Positions 16,145 through 24,794 of a stretch of DNA of 36,949 bases are shown in pieces. This DNA comes from Bacteroidota bacterium (GTDB lineage: Bacteria; Bacteroidota; Bacteroidia; Palsa-965), in the NCBI GenBank assembly GCA_021299855.1, contig JAJTEY010000004.1, positions 1 to 36,949 of the forward strand. The letters are read 5' to 3'. Each line of letters begins with the position of its first letter. The stretch's first letter is position 1. The notes beneath the pieces were generated by a model. That model was not told the DNA's origin, did not search any database, and saw only the letters and a list, made by a program, of their open reading frames with translations. A program made the position numbers and the translations under genes.

Positions 16145-16801
16145 TTAATCTTCCTTTCGTTCTGCAGGATCTTTTTTGGCCTTTTTGTCCTTCTTCACTT
16201 TCTTCTCCTTCTTGACCTTCTTCTCCTTTTTCTTATCCTTCTTGCTGTCCTTAATCTTTGCAGGATCAGTTTCCAGCTGAGTGGACAAGGCTTTCAGCAA
16301 TTGTTCGCCACGTAAATTCTTTGCAACAATAACACCATTACCATCAATCAACAAGTTCGATGGAATGGAATAAATCTGATAGCGCTGTGCTGCCACATTA
16401 TTCCAGTACTGCAAATCGCTAACGTGATATGGCCAAATTAAACTGTCTTTCTTGATGGCAGCGGTCCATGCGTTTTTCTGCCCGGGACGATCCAGAGAAA
16501 CCGAGTACACAGTAAAACCATTCCCATTGACAAATAATTGATCCTTGTAAGTTTTGTAGGCTTTAACAACGTGCGGATTTTCCATACGACACGGTCCGCA
16601 CCAGGAAGCCCAAAAATCAATCAGCACCATTTTGCCGCGCAACGACGACAACGGAATAACGGAATCATTCGGATTCTTCATCACAATATCAGGCGCGATA
16701 TTTCCCACATTCAAACCAACTACACTGCCGGTTTGAGCGAATGCAGCAACTGAAATTAGCGCAGCAAATATTACAGTATAAAATCTGTTCATAGTTTTCA
16801 T
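16145..16801 (-). CDS. Exported TlpA-like thioredoxin with lysine-rich tail
   Basis: The 218-residue protein has a signal peptide (about 1-23, VAAFAQ) and a TlpA/AhpC-TSA-type thioredoxin domain with the redox site FWASWCGPC (Cys68, Cys71). It likely reduces or shuttles disulphides in the periplasm, for example in cytochrome maturation or peptide stress. From about residue 184 it carries a 35-residue tail made almost entirely of Lys, Asp and Glu in KKEKKVKK-like repeats. I do not know a function for the tail; it could bind nucleic acid, acidic envelope polymers or a partner. Either Met1 or Met4 could be the start. It follows murA after 2 bp and ends at a strong terminator. Confidence 0.88.
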   Translation of the reverse strand: MKTMNRFYTVIFAALISVAAFAQTGSVVGLNVGNIAPDIVMKNPNDSVIPLSSLRGKMVLIDFWASWCGPCRMENPHVVKAYKTYKDQLFVNGNGFTVYSVSLDRPGQKNAWTAAIKKDSLIWPYHVSDLQYWNNVAAQRYQIYSIPSNLLIDGNGVIVAKNLRGEQLLKALSTQLETDPAKIKDSKKDKKKEKKVKKEKKVKKDKKAKKDPAERKED

Positions 16802-16803
16802 TA

Positions 16804-18108
16804 TTATTTACGGACAATTTCCGCGCCAAGATTACGTAAACGAGTGTCTATGTTCTGGTAACCGCGATCAATTTGTTCGATGTTGTGAATAGTACTTTTC
16901 CCTTTGGCAGATAAGGCTGCAATGAGCAATGAAACACCTGCACGAATGTCCGGAGAAGTCATGGTTACAGCTTTCAATGAATGTTCTCGCCCGAGCCCGA
17001 TTACAGTAGCACGATGCGGATCGCACAAAATAATTTGTGCGCCCATATCAATCAGTTTATCGACGAAGAATAAACGGCTTTCAAACATTTTCTGATGAAT
17101 CAAAACACTACCCTTCGCTTGTGTTGCAACAACCAATACTATACTCAGCAAATCCGGAGTAAAGCCGGGCCAAGGAGCATCTGAAATAGTCAGGATGGAA
17201 CCATCAATAAATGTATCTATCTCGTATTTGTCCTGAGCCGGAATGAACAAATCATCTCCTCTACGTTCCATTTTAATTCCTAAACGCTGAAACACGTTGG
17301 GAATAATTCCTAAATGTTCGTATCCGACATTTTTAATCGTAATCTCCGATTGTGTCATTGCCGCAAGTCCAATAAAGGAACCTACTTCAATCATATCCGG
17401 CAACATGGTATGCTCAGTCCCTCCGAGATATTCAACTCCTTCTATCGTCAATAAATTAGAACCGATTCCGGAAATCTTCGCTCCCATACGATTCAACATT
17501 TTACACAACTGCTGCAGATAAGGTTCGCAAGCAGCATTGTAGATTGTTGTTGTTCCTTCTGCCATTGCAGCAGCCATAACGATATTGGCCGTTCCTGTTA
17601 CGGAAGCTTCATCCAACAACATATATGCGCCTTTCAGACGCTTGGCTTCTACTTTATAAAATTCATTTTCCGCGTCGTAGGTAAAATTGGCACCAAGGTT
17701 TTCGAACCCGATGAAATGCGTATCCAAACGTCGACGTCCGATCTTATCACCGCCGGGTTTCGGAATATATCCTCGACCAAATCGCGTCAGCAGCGGGCCG
17801 ACGATCATGATTGATCCTCGCAAAGCACCGCCTTTATTCTTAAATTTTTCTGAATTGATGTAATCAATATCAATTTCGTCGGATTGAAACGTGTACGATT
17901 CAGGACCTAACTTCTCAACTTTTACACCTAGGTCACGAAGTAAATCAATCAGTTTGTTGACATCAATAATATCAGGCACCTTGTTAATGGTAACCTTCTC
18001 CGGCGTTAACAGAACCGCAGATAAAATTTGCAACGCTTCGTTCTTTGCACCTTGAGGAACAAGTTCACCACGGAGTTGCTTGCCGCCAATAATTTCAAAA
18101 GAGGCCAT
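16804..18108 (-). CDS. murA: UDP-N-acetylglucosamine 1-carboxyvinyltransferase
   Basis: This 434-residue enzyme transfers enolpyruvate from PEP to UDP-GlcNAc, the first committed step of peptidoglycan synthesis, in the cytosol. The EPSP-synthase-like fold is recognisable from [20 protein letters not shown] (8-27), [17 protein letters not shown] (97-113) and [17 protein letters not shown] near the C-terminus. In the active-site loop [14 protein letters not shown], Asp121 replaces the Cys (Cys115 in E. coli) that fosfomycin alkylates. Natural Asp variants are known to be active and fosfomycin-insensitive in Mycobacterium and Chlamydia. The start codon overlaps the stop of the DUF4290-like gene (TAATG), which suggests translational coupling. 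Confidence 0.96.
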   Translation of the reverse strand: MASFEIIGGKQLRGELVPQGAKNEALQILSAVLLTPEKVTINKVPDIIDVNKLIDLLRDLGVKVEKLGPESYTFQSDEIDIDYINSEKFKNKGGALRGSIMIVGPLLTRFGRGYIPKPGGDKIGRRRLDTHFIGFENLGANFTYDAENEFYKVEAKRLKGAYMLLDEASVTGTANIVMAAAMAEGTTTIYNAACEPYLQQLCKMLNRMGAKISGIGSNLLTIEGVEYLGGTEHTMLPDMIEVGSFIGLAAMTQSEITIKNVGYEHLGIIPNVFQRLGIKMERRGDDLFIPAQDKYEIDTFIDGSILTISDAPWPGFTPDLLSIVLVVATQAKGSVLIHQKMFESRLFFVDKLIDMGAQIILCDPHRATVIGLGREHSLKAVTMTSPDIRAGVSLLIAALSAKGKSTIHNIEQIDRGYQNIDTRLRNLGAEIVRK

Positions 18109-18734
18109 TATCTTTTCTTCTTTTTCTTTTTCTTTCCAAGTCCTAAATTAATCGCAACCTGATTTTGAGGTATTGCATTCTTCGGCAATATTTCATTTGT
18201 ATGAAGGAAACGGAAACTCTCACTCACTTTAAGTGAACTCTTAGACAATTCATCTAATTGCTCAACGATAAGCTGGTCATTCACGGAATCACGATTCCAA
18301 TTTAAATATTGCTTCTTCATTAGTTGAGCCAATTGCTCCGTAAAAACCTGACGATTTTTGGGATCCTGCTCATTCATTGCTTTTCTAATCAAATCCTCCA
18401 GGATTTTACCGTAGTGGCGGTACTTGATTGTATTAATCGGATATGGAACGCGTTCAGGCTTCGATTCTAATTGCGCTTTCTCCGGCTTTGGAAATGGGGC
18501 ATCGATATCCAGCTGAAAATCGGAGATAATGTGCAAATGATCCCACAACTTATGTTCGAAATCATTGAACTCTTTCATCTGCGGATTCAAAATTGCCATT
18601 ACGCGTACGATCGTTTTAGCACAACGCGTACGCTCCGCTTTATCAGGAATAGATAAACAATGATCAATCATTCGGTGAACATTTCGGCCATATTCCGAAA
18701 TTGACATATGCGCTAAACCGGTATTATACTCCAT
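18108..18734 (-). CDS. DUF4290-like protein encoded upstream of murA
   Basis: This soluble protein of about 208 residues resembles the Bacteroidota DUF4290 family, judged from [23 protein letters not shown] and the murA neighbourhood. I chose the ATG at 18734-18732 because family members begin with MEYNT; in-frame ATGs at 18755 and 18764 are alternatives, and the longer frame to 18845 adds non-conserved residues. It is mostly helical, with a conserved central part ([17 protein letters not shown]) and an extremely basic C-terminus ([11 protein letters not shown]). The function is unknown. The TAATG overlap with murA suggests a role linked to early peptidoglycan synthesis, by inference only. 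Confidence 0.8.
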   Translation of the reverse strand: MEYNTGLAHMSISEYGRNVHRMIDHCLSIPDKAERTRCAKTIVRVMAILNPQMKEFNDFEHKLWDHLHIISDFQLDIDAPFPKPEKAQLESKPERVPYPINTIKYRHYGKILEDLIRKAMNEQDPKNRQVFTEQLAQLMKKQYLNWNRDSVNDQLIVEQLDELSKSSLKVSESFRFLHTNEILPKNAIPQNQVAINLGLGKKKKKKKR

Positions 18735-18853
18735 GCCGGTAGTATTATTTTTCATTTCTTGCATGTACAAAGGATTAACTGTATTTAAAACAGTGATGTA
18801 AAGGTAATGAATTCCGTGCAGTCCGATATGATGAATTAACGGCACTTAACACC

Positions 18854-18861
18854 TAAATTTG
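18854..18861 (+). promoter_or_regulatory. -7 box 5 nt before the first LpxL-type gene
   Basis: TAAATTTG is an exact TAnnTTTG match and ends 5 nt before the ATG at 18867. Transcription would start at or within about 3 nt of the start codon, giving a leaderless or nearly leaderless message. No clear -33 TTTG is present. Confidence 0.5.
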
Positions 18862-18866
18862 CTCAC

Positions 18867-19769
18867 ATGGGAGCGATCATTTATTACCTAACCATTCCGT
18901 TCATCTACCTGATCGCTCTTTTACCGTTTCCGCTACTATACCTGCTTTCCGACTTCATTTATTTCGTTCTCTATAAACTTTTGGGGTACCGAACGAAAGT
19001 TGTTCGTCAAAATTTGAACCGATCATTTCCGGAAAAATCTGAGGAAGAACTTCAGCAGATTGAAAAGAAGTTCTATCGACACTTGTGCGATGTTGTGCTG
19101 GAAACTTTCAAAAGCCTGGTCATAAGCAAAGATGAACTTCAACGTCGATTTTTATTTAACGAAAAAGGCGCCGAGCTTTTGGATGGTTTTGCAACAAAGA
19201 ACAGAAGTTACATTATCGTTCTGGGACACTATGGCAATTGGGAATGGGGTGTAAATGCTTTTGCACTTTTACGTAAGTCGAAATTATACGGTCTTTACAT
19301 GCCATTAAAAAACCCTCACTTTGATCAACTCATGAAAAATGTAAGAAATCGATTTGGTTGTGGGTTAATTTCGGTTAAAACTGCATCACACGACCTCATG
19401 CACATGCCTGCATCGCCACCACACGCGATTGGTTTTCTGAGTGATCAGGCAGCGCGTCCGGAGCGGGCCTATTGGATGACATTCTTGAATCAGGATGCAT
19501 CTGTTTTCTATGGCACTGAAGCTTACGCCAGAAAATTAAATTACCCTGTGGTATATGTCACGATTGACAAATTGGGACGAGGCAAATATGAATTAGACGC
19601 GAAAATTGTTTGTGAAAATCCATTCGACGTTGCTGAAAATGAAATCACAGAACGACACGTAAAGTTGCTTGAAGAAGACATAAAACGTAAACCGGAAATC
19701 TGGCTGTGGTCGCATAAACGTTGGAAACACAATAAACCAGGCGCAGTAAACGAATCGAGTACATTTTAA
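18867..19769 (+). CDS. LpxL/HtrB-type lipid A acyltransferase, first of two
   Basis: This 300-residue protein is in the LpxL/LpxM family of late acyltransferases, which add secondary acyl chains to the lipid A precursor at the inner membrane. It has an N-terminal transmembrane anchor (about 5-38), the catalytic GHYGNWEWG with the HX4E pair His121 and Glu126, a mid motif FLSDQAARPERAYWMTFLNQ, and ends with IWLWSHKRWKH, typical of the family. Its neighbour 2 bp downstream is a paralogue, so the pair probably adds two different acyl chains or has divided specificity. Acyl-donor length cannot be told. The true start is supported by the promoter box directly in front of it. Confidence 0.92.
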   Translation: MGAIIYYLTIPFIYLIALLPFPLLYLLSDFIYFVLYKLLGYRTKVVRQNLNRSFPEKSEEELQQIEKKFYRHLCDVVLETFKSLVISKDELQRRFLFNEKGAELLDGFATKNRSYIIVLGHYGNWEWGVNAFALLRKSKLYGLYMPLKNPHFDQLMKNVRNRFGCGLISVKTASHDLMHMPASPPHAIGFLSDQAARPERAYWMTFLNQDASVFYGTEAYARKLNYPVVYVTIDKLGRGKYELDAKIVCENPFDVAENEITERHVKLLEEDIKRKPEIWLWSHKRWKHNKPGAVNESSTF

Positions 19770-19771
19770 AC

Positions 19772-20683
19772 ATGAGTGGTCGGCTGTTATATTATCTGTT
19801 TATCATTCCGGTGTCAAAATTGCCGAACGGGATGATTCGCGCTTTATCCAATGTGATTTATGTGCTCTTGAGATATATAGTTTGTTACAGAGCGCAAATT
19901 ATTACGAACAACTTGACCAATGCATTCCCGGATAAAAGCAGCAACGAAATCGAAAAAATCAAAAATCGTTTCTACCGCCACCTCAGTGTTGTGTTTCTGG
20001 ATGGAATTCAGTCATTCAGTATCACAAAAGATCAATTGCGACGTAGAATAGAATTTGAAAATTCGGACATCATCCGCAAACATTACGAGGCAAATTCAGG
20101 TGTAATAATTACAGTAGGGCACTACCATTCGTGGGAATTATTGCTGGCGGGAATCAATTTATTTATTCGTCATCGTGCCGCAGTGATTTACCAACCTTTA
20201 AAAAATAAATTTCTTGACATTAAACTTCGCCAAACCCGAAGCGATTTCAAAACGCTGATGATTTCGACGAAAGAAGTTAAACCATTTTTCAAGACGGGAA
20301 TGGAGACACCAACCGCCGTTTTATTCGCGATAGATCAAGCTCCTGCTAATCCGAAACGCAGCTATTGGTTGAACTTTTTGAATCAGGAAACAGCCGTGCA
20401 TTTTGGTGCCGAAAAATTTGCGACTGAATATAACATGCCGGTATATCACGCACGCCTGTCACAAAAACCCAACGGAATGTATTCGTTAAAATTTGAACTT
20501 ATTACCACAGATCCGCGTAACGAACAAGCTGGATTTATCACCGAAAAAGTAACACAGTTATTAGAGTCACAAATTATAGAACACCCGGAGTTTTGGCTGT
20601 GGTCGCACAAGCGATGGAAACATCAACGTCCTTCCGGTATTCAACTACAACAGCTGATTACGGAGGATGCCGGAAGACAATAA
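19772..20683 (+). CDS. LpxL/HtrB-type lipid A acyltransferase, second of two
   Basis: The 303-residue paralogue of the preceding gene has the same layout: hydrophobic N-terminus (5-35), GHYHSWELL with the HX4E pair His117 and Glu122, FAIDQAPANPKRSYWLNFLNQ, and the end motif FWLWSHKRWKH. Sequence identity to the first copy is clearly partial, so the duplication is old and the roles have probably diverged. It starts 2 bp after the first copy's stop and is surely cotranscribed. Its last 13 codons (20645-20683) overlap the end of the convergent PHP phosphatase gene. Its substrate is the lipid A precursor by family; specificity is unknown. Confidence 0.91.
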   Translation: MSGRLLYYLFIIPVSKLPNGMIRALSNVIYVLLRYIVCYRAQIITNNLTNAFPDKSSNEIEKIKNRFYRHLSVVFLDGIQSFSITKDQLRRRIEFENSDIIRKHYEANSGVIITVGHYHSWELLLAGINLFIRHRAAVIYQPLKNKFLDIKLRQTRSDFKTLMISTKEVKPFFKTGMETPTAVLFAIDQAPANPKRSYWLNFLNQETAVHFGAEKFATEYNMPVYHARLSQKPNGMYSLKFELITTDPRNEQAGFITEKVTQLLESQIIEHPEFWLWSHKRWKHQRPSGIQLQQLITEDAGRQ

Positions 20684-21391
20684 TTTCCCCAAATATTTTT
20701 CTTGACGGACCTTCTTCATTAATTCGATGTGCCCATAATGATGGCAATCACTTCCAAGAAATTCGTAGTAGTTTTTATCAATCATCTGCTCTGCTACTTT
20801 TTTAGTAGCCGGAGAATAATGCCCTGTAAGCGAGTTAATATTGAGTTGAAATAAAACGCCTTTATCTTTTAACTTTTCAAAAACAGAAAAATCTCTGAAC
20901 CAAAACGGGTATCGTTCAGGATGCGCCAATACCGGCTGATAGCCGTTCGATTGCAAATTAAAAATTAACTGATCTAAATTATCCGGCGCATTAACATACG
21001 ACACTTCAAACAACAAATACCGCTCGCCGAATGTCAACAAGGGCTCTTTACCAATCTTCGATTCCAGTTCGTAATCGTAATAATACTCGGCGGCCGCATC
21101 AATTTCTATGGAATAACCTTGTTCATTAAGTGCAGCACGTACAGGATCTAGCCCGCCCAAAATTGTTTCCGGAGAATTACGAAAAAAATCTGACATCACA
21201 TGAGGAGTGGTAATGACCTTGCGATAACCGAAATCCGACATTGCTTTAATCAATGTCAAACTATCCTCCAACGTCTTCGCTCCATCGTCTATACCGGGAA
21301 TGAAATGCGAATGCACGTCGACTTGCAGCACCGACAACTCCTGCAATACTTCTGTTGCATGACGTCCGAATAGTTTTGAGAGAATAGACAC
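20645..21391 (-). CDS. PHP-family tyrosine-protein phosphatase (CpsB/YwqE-like)
   Basis: The 248-residue protein has the PHP metal site: VDVHSHFIPGIDDGA with His27 and His29, ITTPHVMSDFF, LAHPERYPF and GSDCHHYG. This pattern is typical of CpsB/YwqE manganese-dependent tyrosine phosphatases, which dephosphorylate the tyrosine kinase that controls capsule export. No tyrosine kinase or Wzx/Wzy gene is in the window, although a nucleotide-sugar operon begins 2.4 kb away on the same strand. The gene follows tex after 29 bp and may be cotranscribed with it. Its 3' end overlaps the second acyltransferase gene by 39 bp in the opposite direction. A histidinol-phosphatase-like role is a weaker alternative. 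Confidence 0.9.
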   Translation of the reverse strand: MSILSKLFGRHATEVLQELSVLQVDVHSHFIPGIDDGAKTLEDSLTLIKAMSDFGYRKVITTPHVMSDFFRNSPETILGGLDPVRAALNEQGYSIEIDAAAEYYYDYELESKIGKEPLLTFGERYLLFEVSYVNAPDNLDQLIFNLQSNGYQPVLAHPERYPFWFRDFSVFEKLKDKGVLFQLNINSLTGHYSPATKKVAEQMIDKNYYEFLGSDCHHYGHIELMKKVRQEKYLGKLLSSGILRNQLL

Positions 21392-21420
21392 TGTCGTAAA
21401 GCTAACTAAATAATCTCCGA

Positions 21421-23709
21421 TTAACCGCCCAGCTTTTCCTTCAACGCAGCCAACTGATCTGCCCAGTCAGCACCCTTTTCTTTTTTAGCCGACGCAGCGC
21501 CTTTACTACCACCGAATGATTTCGGATTCACTGCAGGCTTCGATTCTTCTTTTTTCTGCTGTGGCTTTTCGCCTTTCATGGATAATGCAATTCGCTTACG
21601 CTTAACGTCCACTTCTACCACAGTTACCATCACTTGTTGATGCACTTTCACCACCTTGTTCGGATCATCCACAAACGTATCCGATAATTGACTGATATGC
21701 ACCAAACCATCCTGATGTACTCCAATATCTACAAACGCACCAAAATTGGTAACGTTGGTTACAATACCCGGCAAACGCATTCCTTCCTTAAGATCATCAA
21801 TTTCATTAACGCCTTCCTGAAACTTAAAGGCTTCAAAACTCTTCCGCGGATCGCGTCCCGGCTTATCAAGTTCTTGCATGATATCCTGCAAAGTCGGCAT
21901 ACCGAATTTATCGGTCACGTAACTTTTCAAATCAATCTTTTTACGAAGCTCTTTATCATTTATTAAATCCTCAACTGTACATCTTGCATCTTTCGCCATT
22001 TGTTCAACGATATGATACGACTCCGGATGCACTGCGCTCTTGTCTAAAGGATGCGAGCCATTGCGAATGCGCAAAAATCCTGCGGCTTGTTCAAAAACTT
22101 TATCGCCTAATCGCGGCACATCCAGCAAATCTTTACGTGAACGGAACGGACCATTTTCATCCCGGTAAGCAACAATACTCTTAGCTAACGAAGGACCAAT
22201 TCCTGACACATAAGACAACAATTGTTTGGAAGCAGTATTCAATTCAACTCCAACTTTGTTTACACAACTCTCAACTACTTCATCCAGTTTTTTCTTCAAT
22301 AAATTTTGATCAACATCGTGCTGATACTGGCCAACACCAATCGATTTTGGATCAATCTTCACCAACTCCGCCAATGGATCCGTCAAACGTCGACCAATAG
22401 AAACAGCACCACGCACCGTTACATCATGATCAGGAAATTCCTCACGCGCTGCCTCCGATGCAGAATATACCGATGCACCACTTTCATTCACCATAACCAC
22501 CAACACATCTTTCGGAATATCTTCCATATTGCGCACAAACTCTTCTGTTTCACGACTTGCAGTGCCATTACCGATCGCAATTGCTTCCACCTGATGCTTA
22601 GCAATTAGTCGATATACAGTATCTTCTGCTGCACGAATTTCACGCTGTGGAGGGTGCGGATAAATCACGCTATGCTCCATTAACTTGCCCTGACGATCCA
22701 ACACCACCACCTTGCAGCCGGTACGAAACCCCGGATCTAGCGCCAAAATAGTTTTCTGACCCAAAGGCGCAGCCAGTAACAATTCACGCAAATTTTGTGC
22801 AAACACTTCTATGGCTTTTACATCGGCCAACTCTTTGGTCAAACTACGGAATTCCGTTTCCAACGAAGGTTGTAACATGCGCTTATATGCTCCGGTAATT
22901 GCAGCGCCCACTTGTTCCGCGGCAGCATTATTCGCTTTAATAAAAAGCTTCTCCAGCAAATCGATAGCATCATCAGCATTCGGTGCAATATCCAACATCA
23001 AAATGCCTTCATCTTCTCCACGACGCATCGCCAGAATACGGTGTGAAGGAGCATTCATCAACTTTTCATCCCACTCGAAATAGTCGCGGTATTTTTCTCC
23101 ATCTTCCTGCTTACCTGCAACTACGCGACTTCTGATCAGCGCAGCACTGTTAAACAACTTACGCAGTCCTTCACGCGCTTCCGAATTTTCGCTGATCCAT
23201 TCGGCAAGAATATCTCTTGCGCCATCCAACGCATCATCCGCATCTGCAATTTCAAATTCTGCGTTGATATACTTTTCGGCCTCCGCTTGCACATCTATGT
23301 TCTGCTGATTCAACAAAACCTCCGCTAGTGGCTCCAAACCTTTCTCACGGGCAATAGTGGCGCGTGTTTTACGTTTCGGCTTATACGGCAAATACAAATC
23401 CTCCAAAGTTGTGATCAGATCTGCAGCAAATATTTTATCACGTAACTCGTCCGTAAGCTTTCCTTGTTCCTCAATCGTTTTCAAAATAAACTCGCGACGT
23501 TGTTCCAATGCTCGCAACTGTTCCATGCGATCACGAACATTCATAATCTGAACTTCATCCAGTGATCCGGTCATTTCTTTTCTATATCGCGAAATGAATG
23601 GAATTGTCGCTCCTTCATCCAACAAATCGATAGCAGCTTGAACTTGTCGAACTTCAATCCCAAGTTCAACCGCAATCTTTCTGATATTAATACTTTCTGT
23701 ACGACTCAT
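21421..23709 (-). CDS. tex: Tex family RNA-binding transcription accessory protein
   Basis: The 762-residue protein is Tex: a helical N-terminus, a YqgF/RNase H-like domain (TILALDPGFRTGCKVVVLD), helix-hairpin-helix motifs (SYVSGIGPSLAKSIVAYRD and VPRLGDKVFEQAAGFLRI) and an S1 domain (LKEGMRLPGIVTNVTNFGAFVDIGVHQDGLVHISQL). Tex binds nucleic acid and affects transcription; here it is cytosolic. The C-terminal ~45 residues after the S1 domain are low-complexity Lys/Gly/Ser and end in a short helix. Its leader has an exact -7 box at 23734-23727. Confidence 0.95.
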   Translation of the reverse strand: MSRTESINIRKIAVELGIEVRQVQAAIDLLDEGATIPFISRYRKEMTGSLDEVQIMNVRDRMEQLRALEQRREFILKTIEEQGKLTDELRDKIFAADLITTLEDLYLPYKPKRKTRATIAREKGLEPLAEVLLNQQNIDVQAEAEKYINAEFEIADADDALDGARDILAEWISENSEAREGLRKLFNSAALIRSRVVAGKQEDGEKYRDYFEWDEKLMNAPSHRILAMRRGEDEGILMLDIAPNADDAIDLLEKLFIKANNAAAEQVGAAITGAYKRMLQPSLETEFRSLTKELADVKAIEVFAQNLRELLLAAPLGQKTILALDPGFRTGCKVVVLDRQGKLMEHSVIYPHPPQREIRAAEDTVYRLIAKHQVEAIAIGNGTASRETEEFVRNMEDIPKDVLVVMVNESGASVYSASEAAREEFPDHDVTVRGAVSIGRRLTDPLAELVKIDPKSIGVGQYQHDVDQNLLKKKLDEVVESCVNKVGVELNTASKQLLSYVSGIGPSLAKSIVAYRDENGPFRSRKDLLDVPRLGDKVFEQAAGFLRIRNGSHPLDKSAVHPESYHIVEQMAKDARCTVEDLINDKELRKKIDLKSYVTDKFGMPTLQDIMQELDKPGRDPRKSFEAFKFQEGVNEIDDLKEGMRLPGIVTNVTNFGAFVDIGVHQDGLVHISQLSDTFVDDPNKVVKVHQQVMVTVVEVDVKRKRIALSMKGEKPQQKKEESKPAVNPKSFGGSKGAASAKKEKGADWADQLAALKEKLGG

Positions 23710-23726
23710 ATAATTATGCTATAAAA

Positions 23727-23734
23727 CAAAAGTA
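23727..23734 (-). promoter_or_regulatory. -7 promoter box for tex
   Basis: The minus strand reads TACTTTTG, an exact TAnnTTTG match, 17 nt before the tex ATG. TTTC sits 19 nt further upstream (23757-23754) in place of -33 TTTG. This would start transcription of tex and probably the PHP phosphatase gene. Confidence 0.5.
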
Positions 23735-23788
23735 AGTGTACTCACCCCGCAACGAAAGCAAGTATCAACACTTGTGGAAAACTTACAA

Positions 23789-24778
23789 TTATTGGAATGA
23801 GTTTACGGTGATCGTTAAACCTGATTTAACATCAATGTCGGGTGTATATCCGAATGCCGCATGCGCTGCGGAAATAGCTGCTAAAGAATCGATAATCTCG
23901 CCTTGACGTGCCTCACGAAACAATGGCGATGATGAAACATTGAGCGCGTCCGCAATCCACTGGTAGATTTGAAGAACCGAAGTTGATTTCCCCGCTCCAA
24001 TATTAAAAACACGGCCTCGAACCCGATCACTCGGTGCTCCAAGTATCAACATGTTTGCTTTCACCACGTTACTCACAAACGTAAAATCCCGCAACTGCTG
24101 ACCATCGCCATTGATATACACAGGCGTACCGCGAATCAAACCATCAATAAAAAGCGGAATTGCCGCAGCATAAGCATCGAAAGGATTTTGACGAGGCCCG
24201 AAAATATTGAAGTAGCGAAAGCCGGTTATATCCATTTCAAACAAATCGGTAAATACCGCCGCATACTGCTCATTCAGCTGCTTGGTCACCGCATATGGCG
24301 ACAATGCGCGTCCCGTAACAGATTCTTTTTTCGGCGAATTAAAATCGTCACCATAAACTGATGATGAACTTGCATAAATGAAACGCTTCACACCACACTC
24401 CCGTGCAGCTACCAACATATTTAAAAATCCGGTGGCATTCGCTTCATGCGTTGCAATCGGATTATCTATAGAACGCGGTACTGATCCCAAAGCTGCGTGG
24501 TGCAGAACAATATCAATCTGCTCGCACGCTTTTTCACATGTTGCAGCATCTATTATACTGCCATTGACAAAATTGAAATTTGCCCGTCCTTCGTAAAGAT
24601 CAACATTTGATTGACTTCCGGTCGAAAGGTTATCCAGCACACGCACTTCCAACGCACCGTGCAACAGCAAATATTCAACTAAATGAGAACCGATAAAACC
24701 CGCACCTCCGGTCACCAAAATTCGTTTGGTAGTAATGTCTTCGGTATGCCAGGCTTGATGATACATATATTGATACAA
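23789..24778 (-). CDS. NAD-dependent UDP-hexose 4-epimerase (WbpP/TviC-like)
   Basis: This 329-residue short-chain dehydrogenase/reductase has the NAD motif LVTGGAGFIGSHLVE and the catalytic SSSSVYG and YAVTK motifs (Tyr-x3-Lys). The stretch SPYAVTKQLNEQYAAVF, then RYFNIFGPRQNPFDAYAAAIPLFI, then INGDGQQLRDFTFVSNVV resembles WbpP/TviC, which epimerise UDP-GlcNAc or UDP-GlcNAcA at C4, more than GalE. The substrate is inferred. It is the last gene of the nucleotide-sugar operon, 16 bp after rfbB. The start could be Met1 or Met5; the first ~15 residues are an extension before the Rossmann fold. Confidence 0.88.
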   Translation of the reverse strand: MYQYMYHQAWHTEDITTKRILVTGGAGFIGSHLVEYLLLHGALEVRVLDNLSTGSQSNVDLYEGRANFNFVNGSIIDAATCEKACEQIDIVLHHAALGSVPRSIDNPIATHEANATGFLNMLVAARECGVKRFIYASSSSVYGDDFNSPKKESVTGRALSPYAVTKQLNEQYAAVFTDLFEMDITGFRYFNIFGPRQNPFDAYAAAIPLFIDGLIRGTPVYINGDGQQLRDFTFVSNVVKANMLILGAPSDRVRGRVFNIGAGKSTSVLQIYQWIADALNVSSSPLFREARQGEIIDSLAAISAAHAAFGYTPDIDVKSGLTITVNSFQ

Positions 24779-24794
24779 ATCTTAAATACTCTAA

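Noticed and set aside
23759-23774. Small hairpin after the nucleotide-sugar operon as a terminator
   Set aside because: Only a 5-bp stem (CAAGT/ACTTG) and no T-tract; too weak to call.
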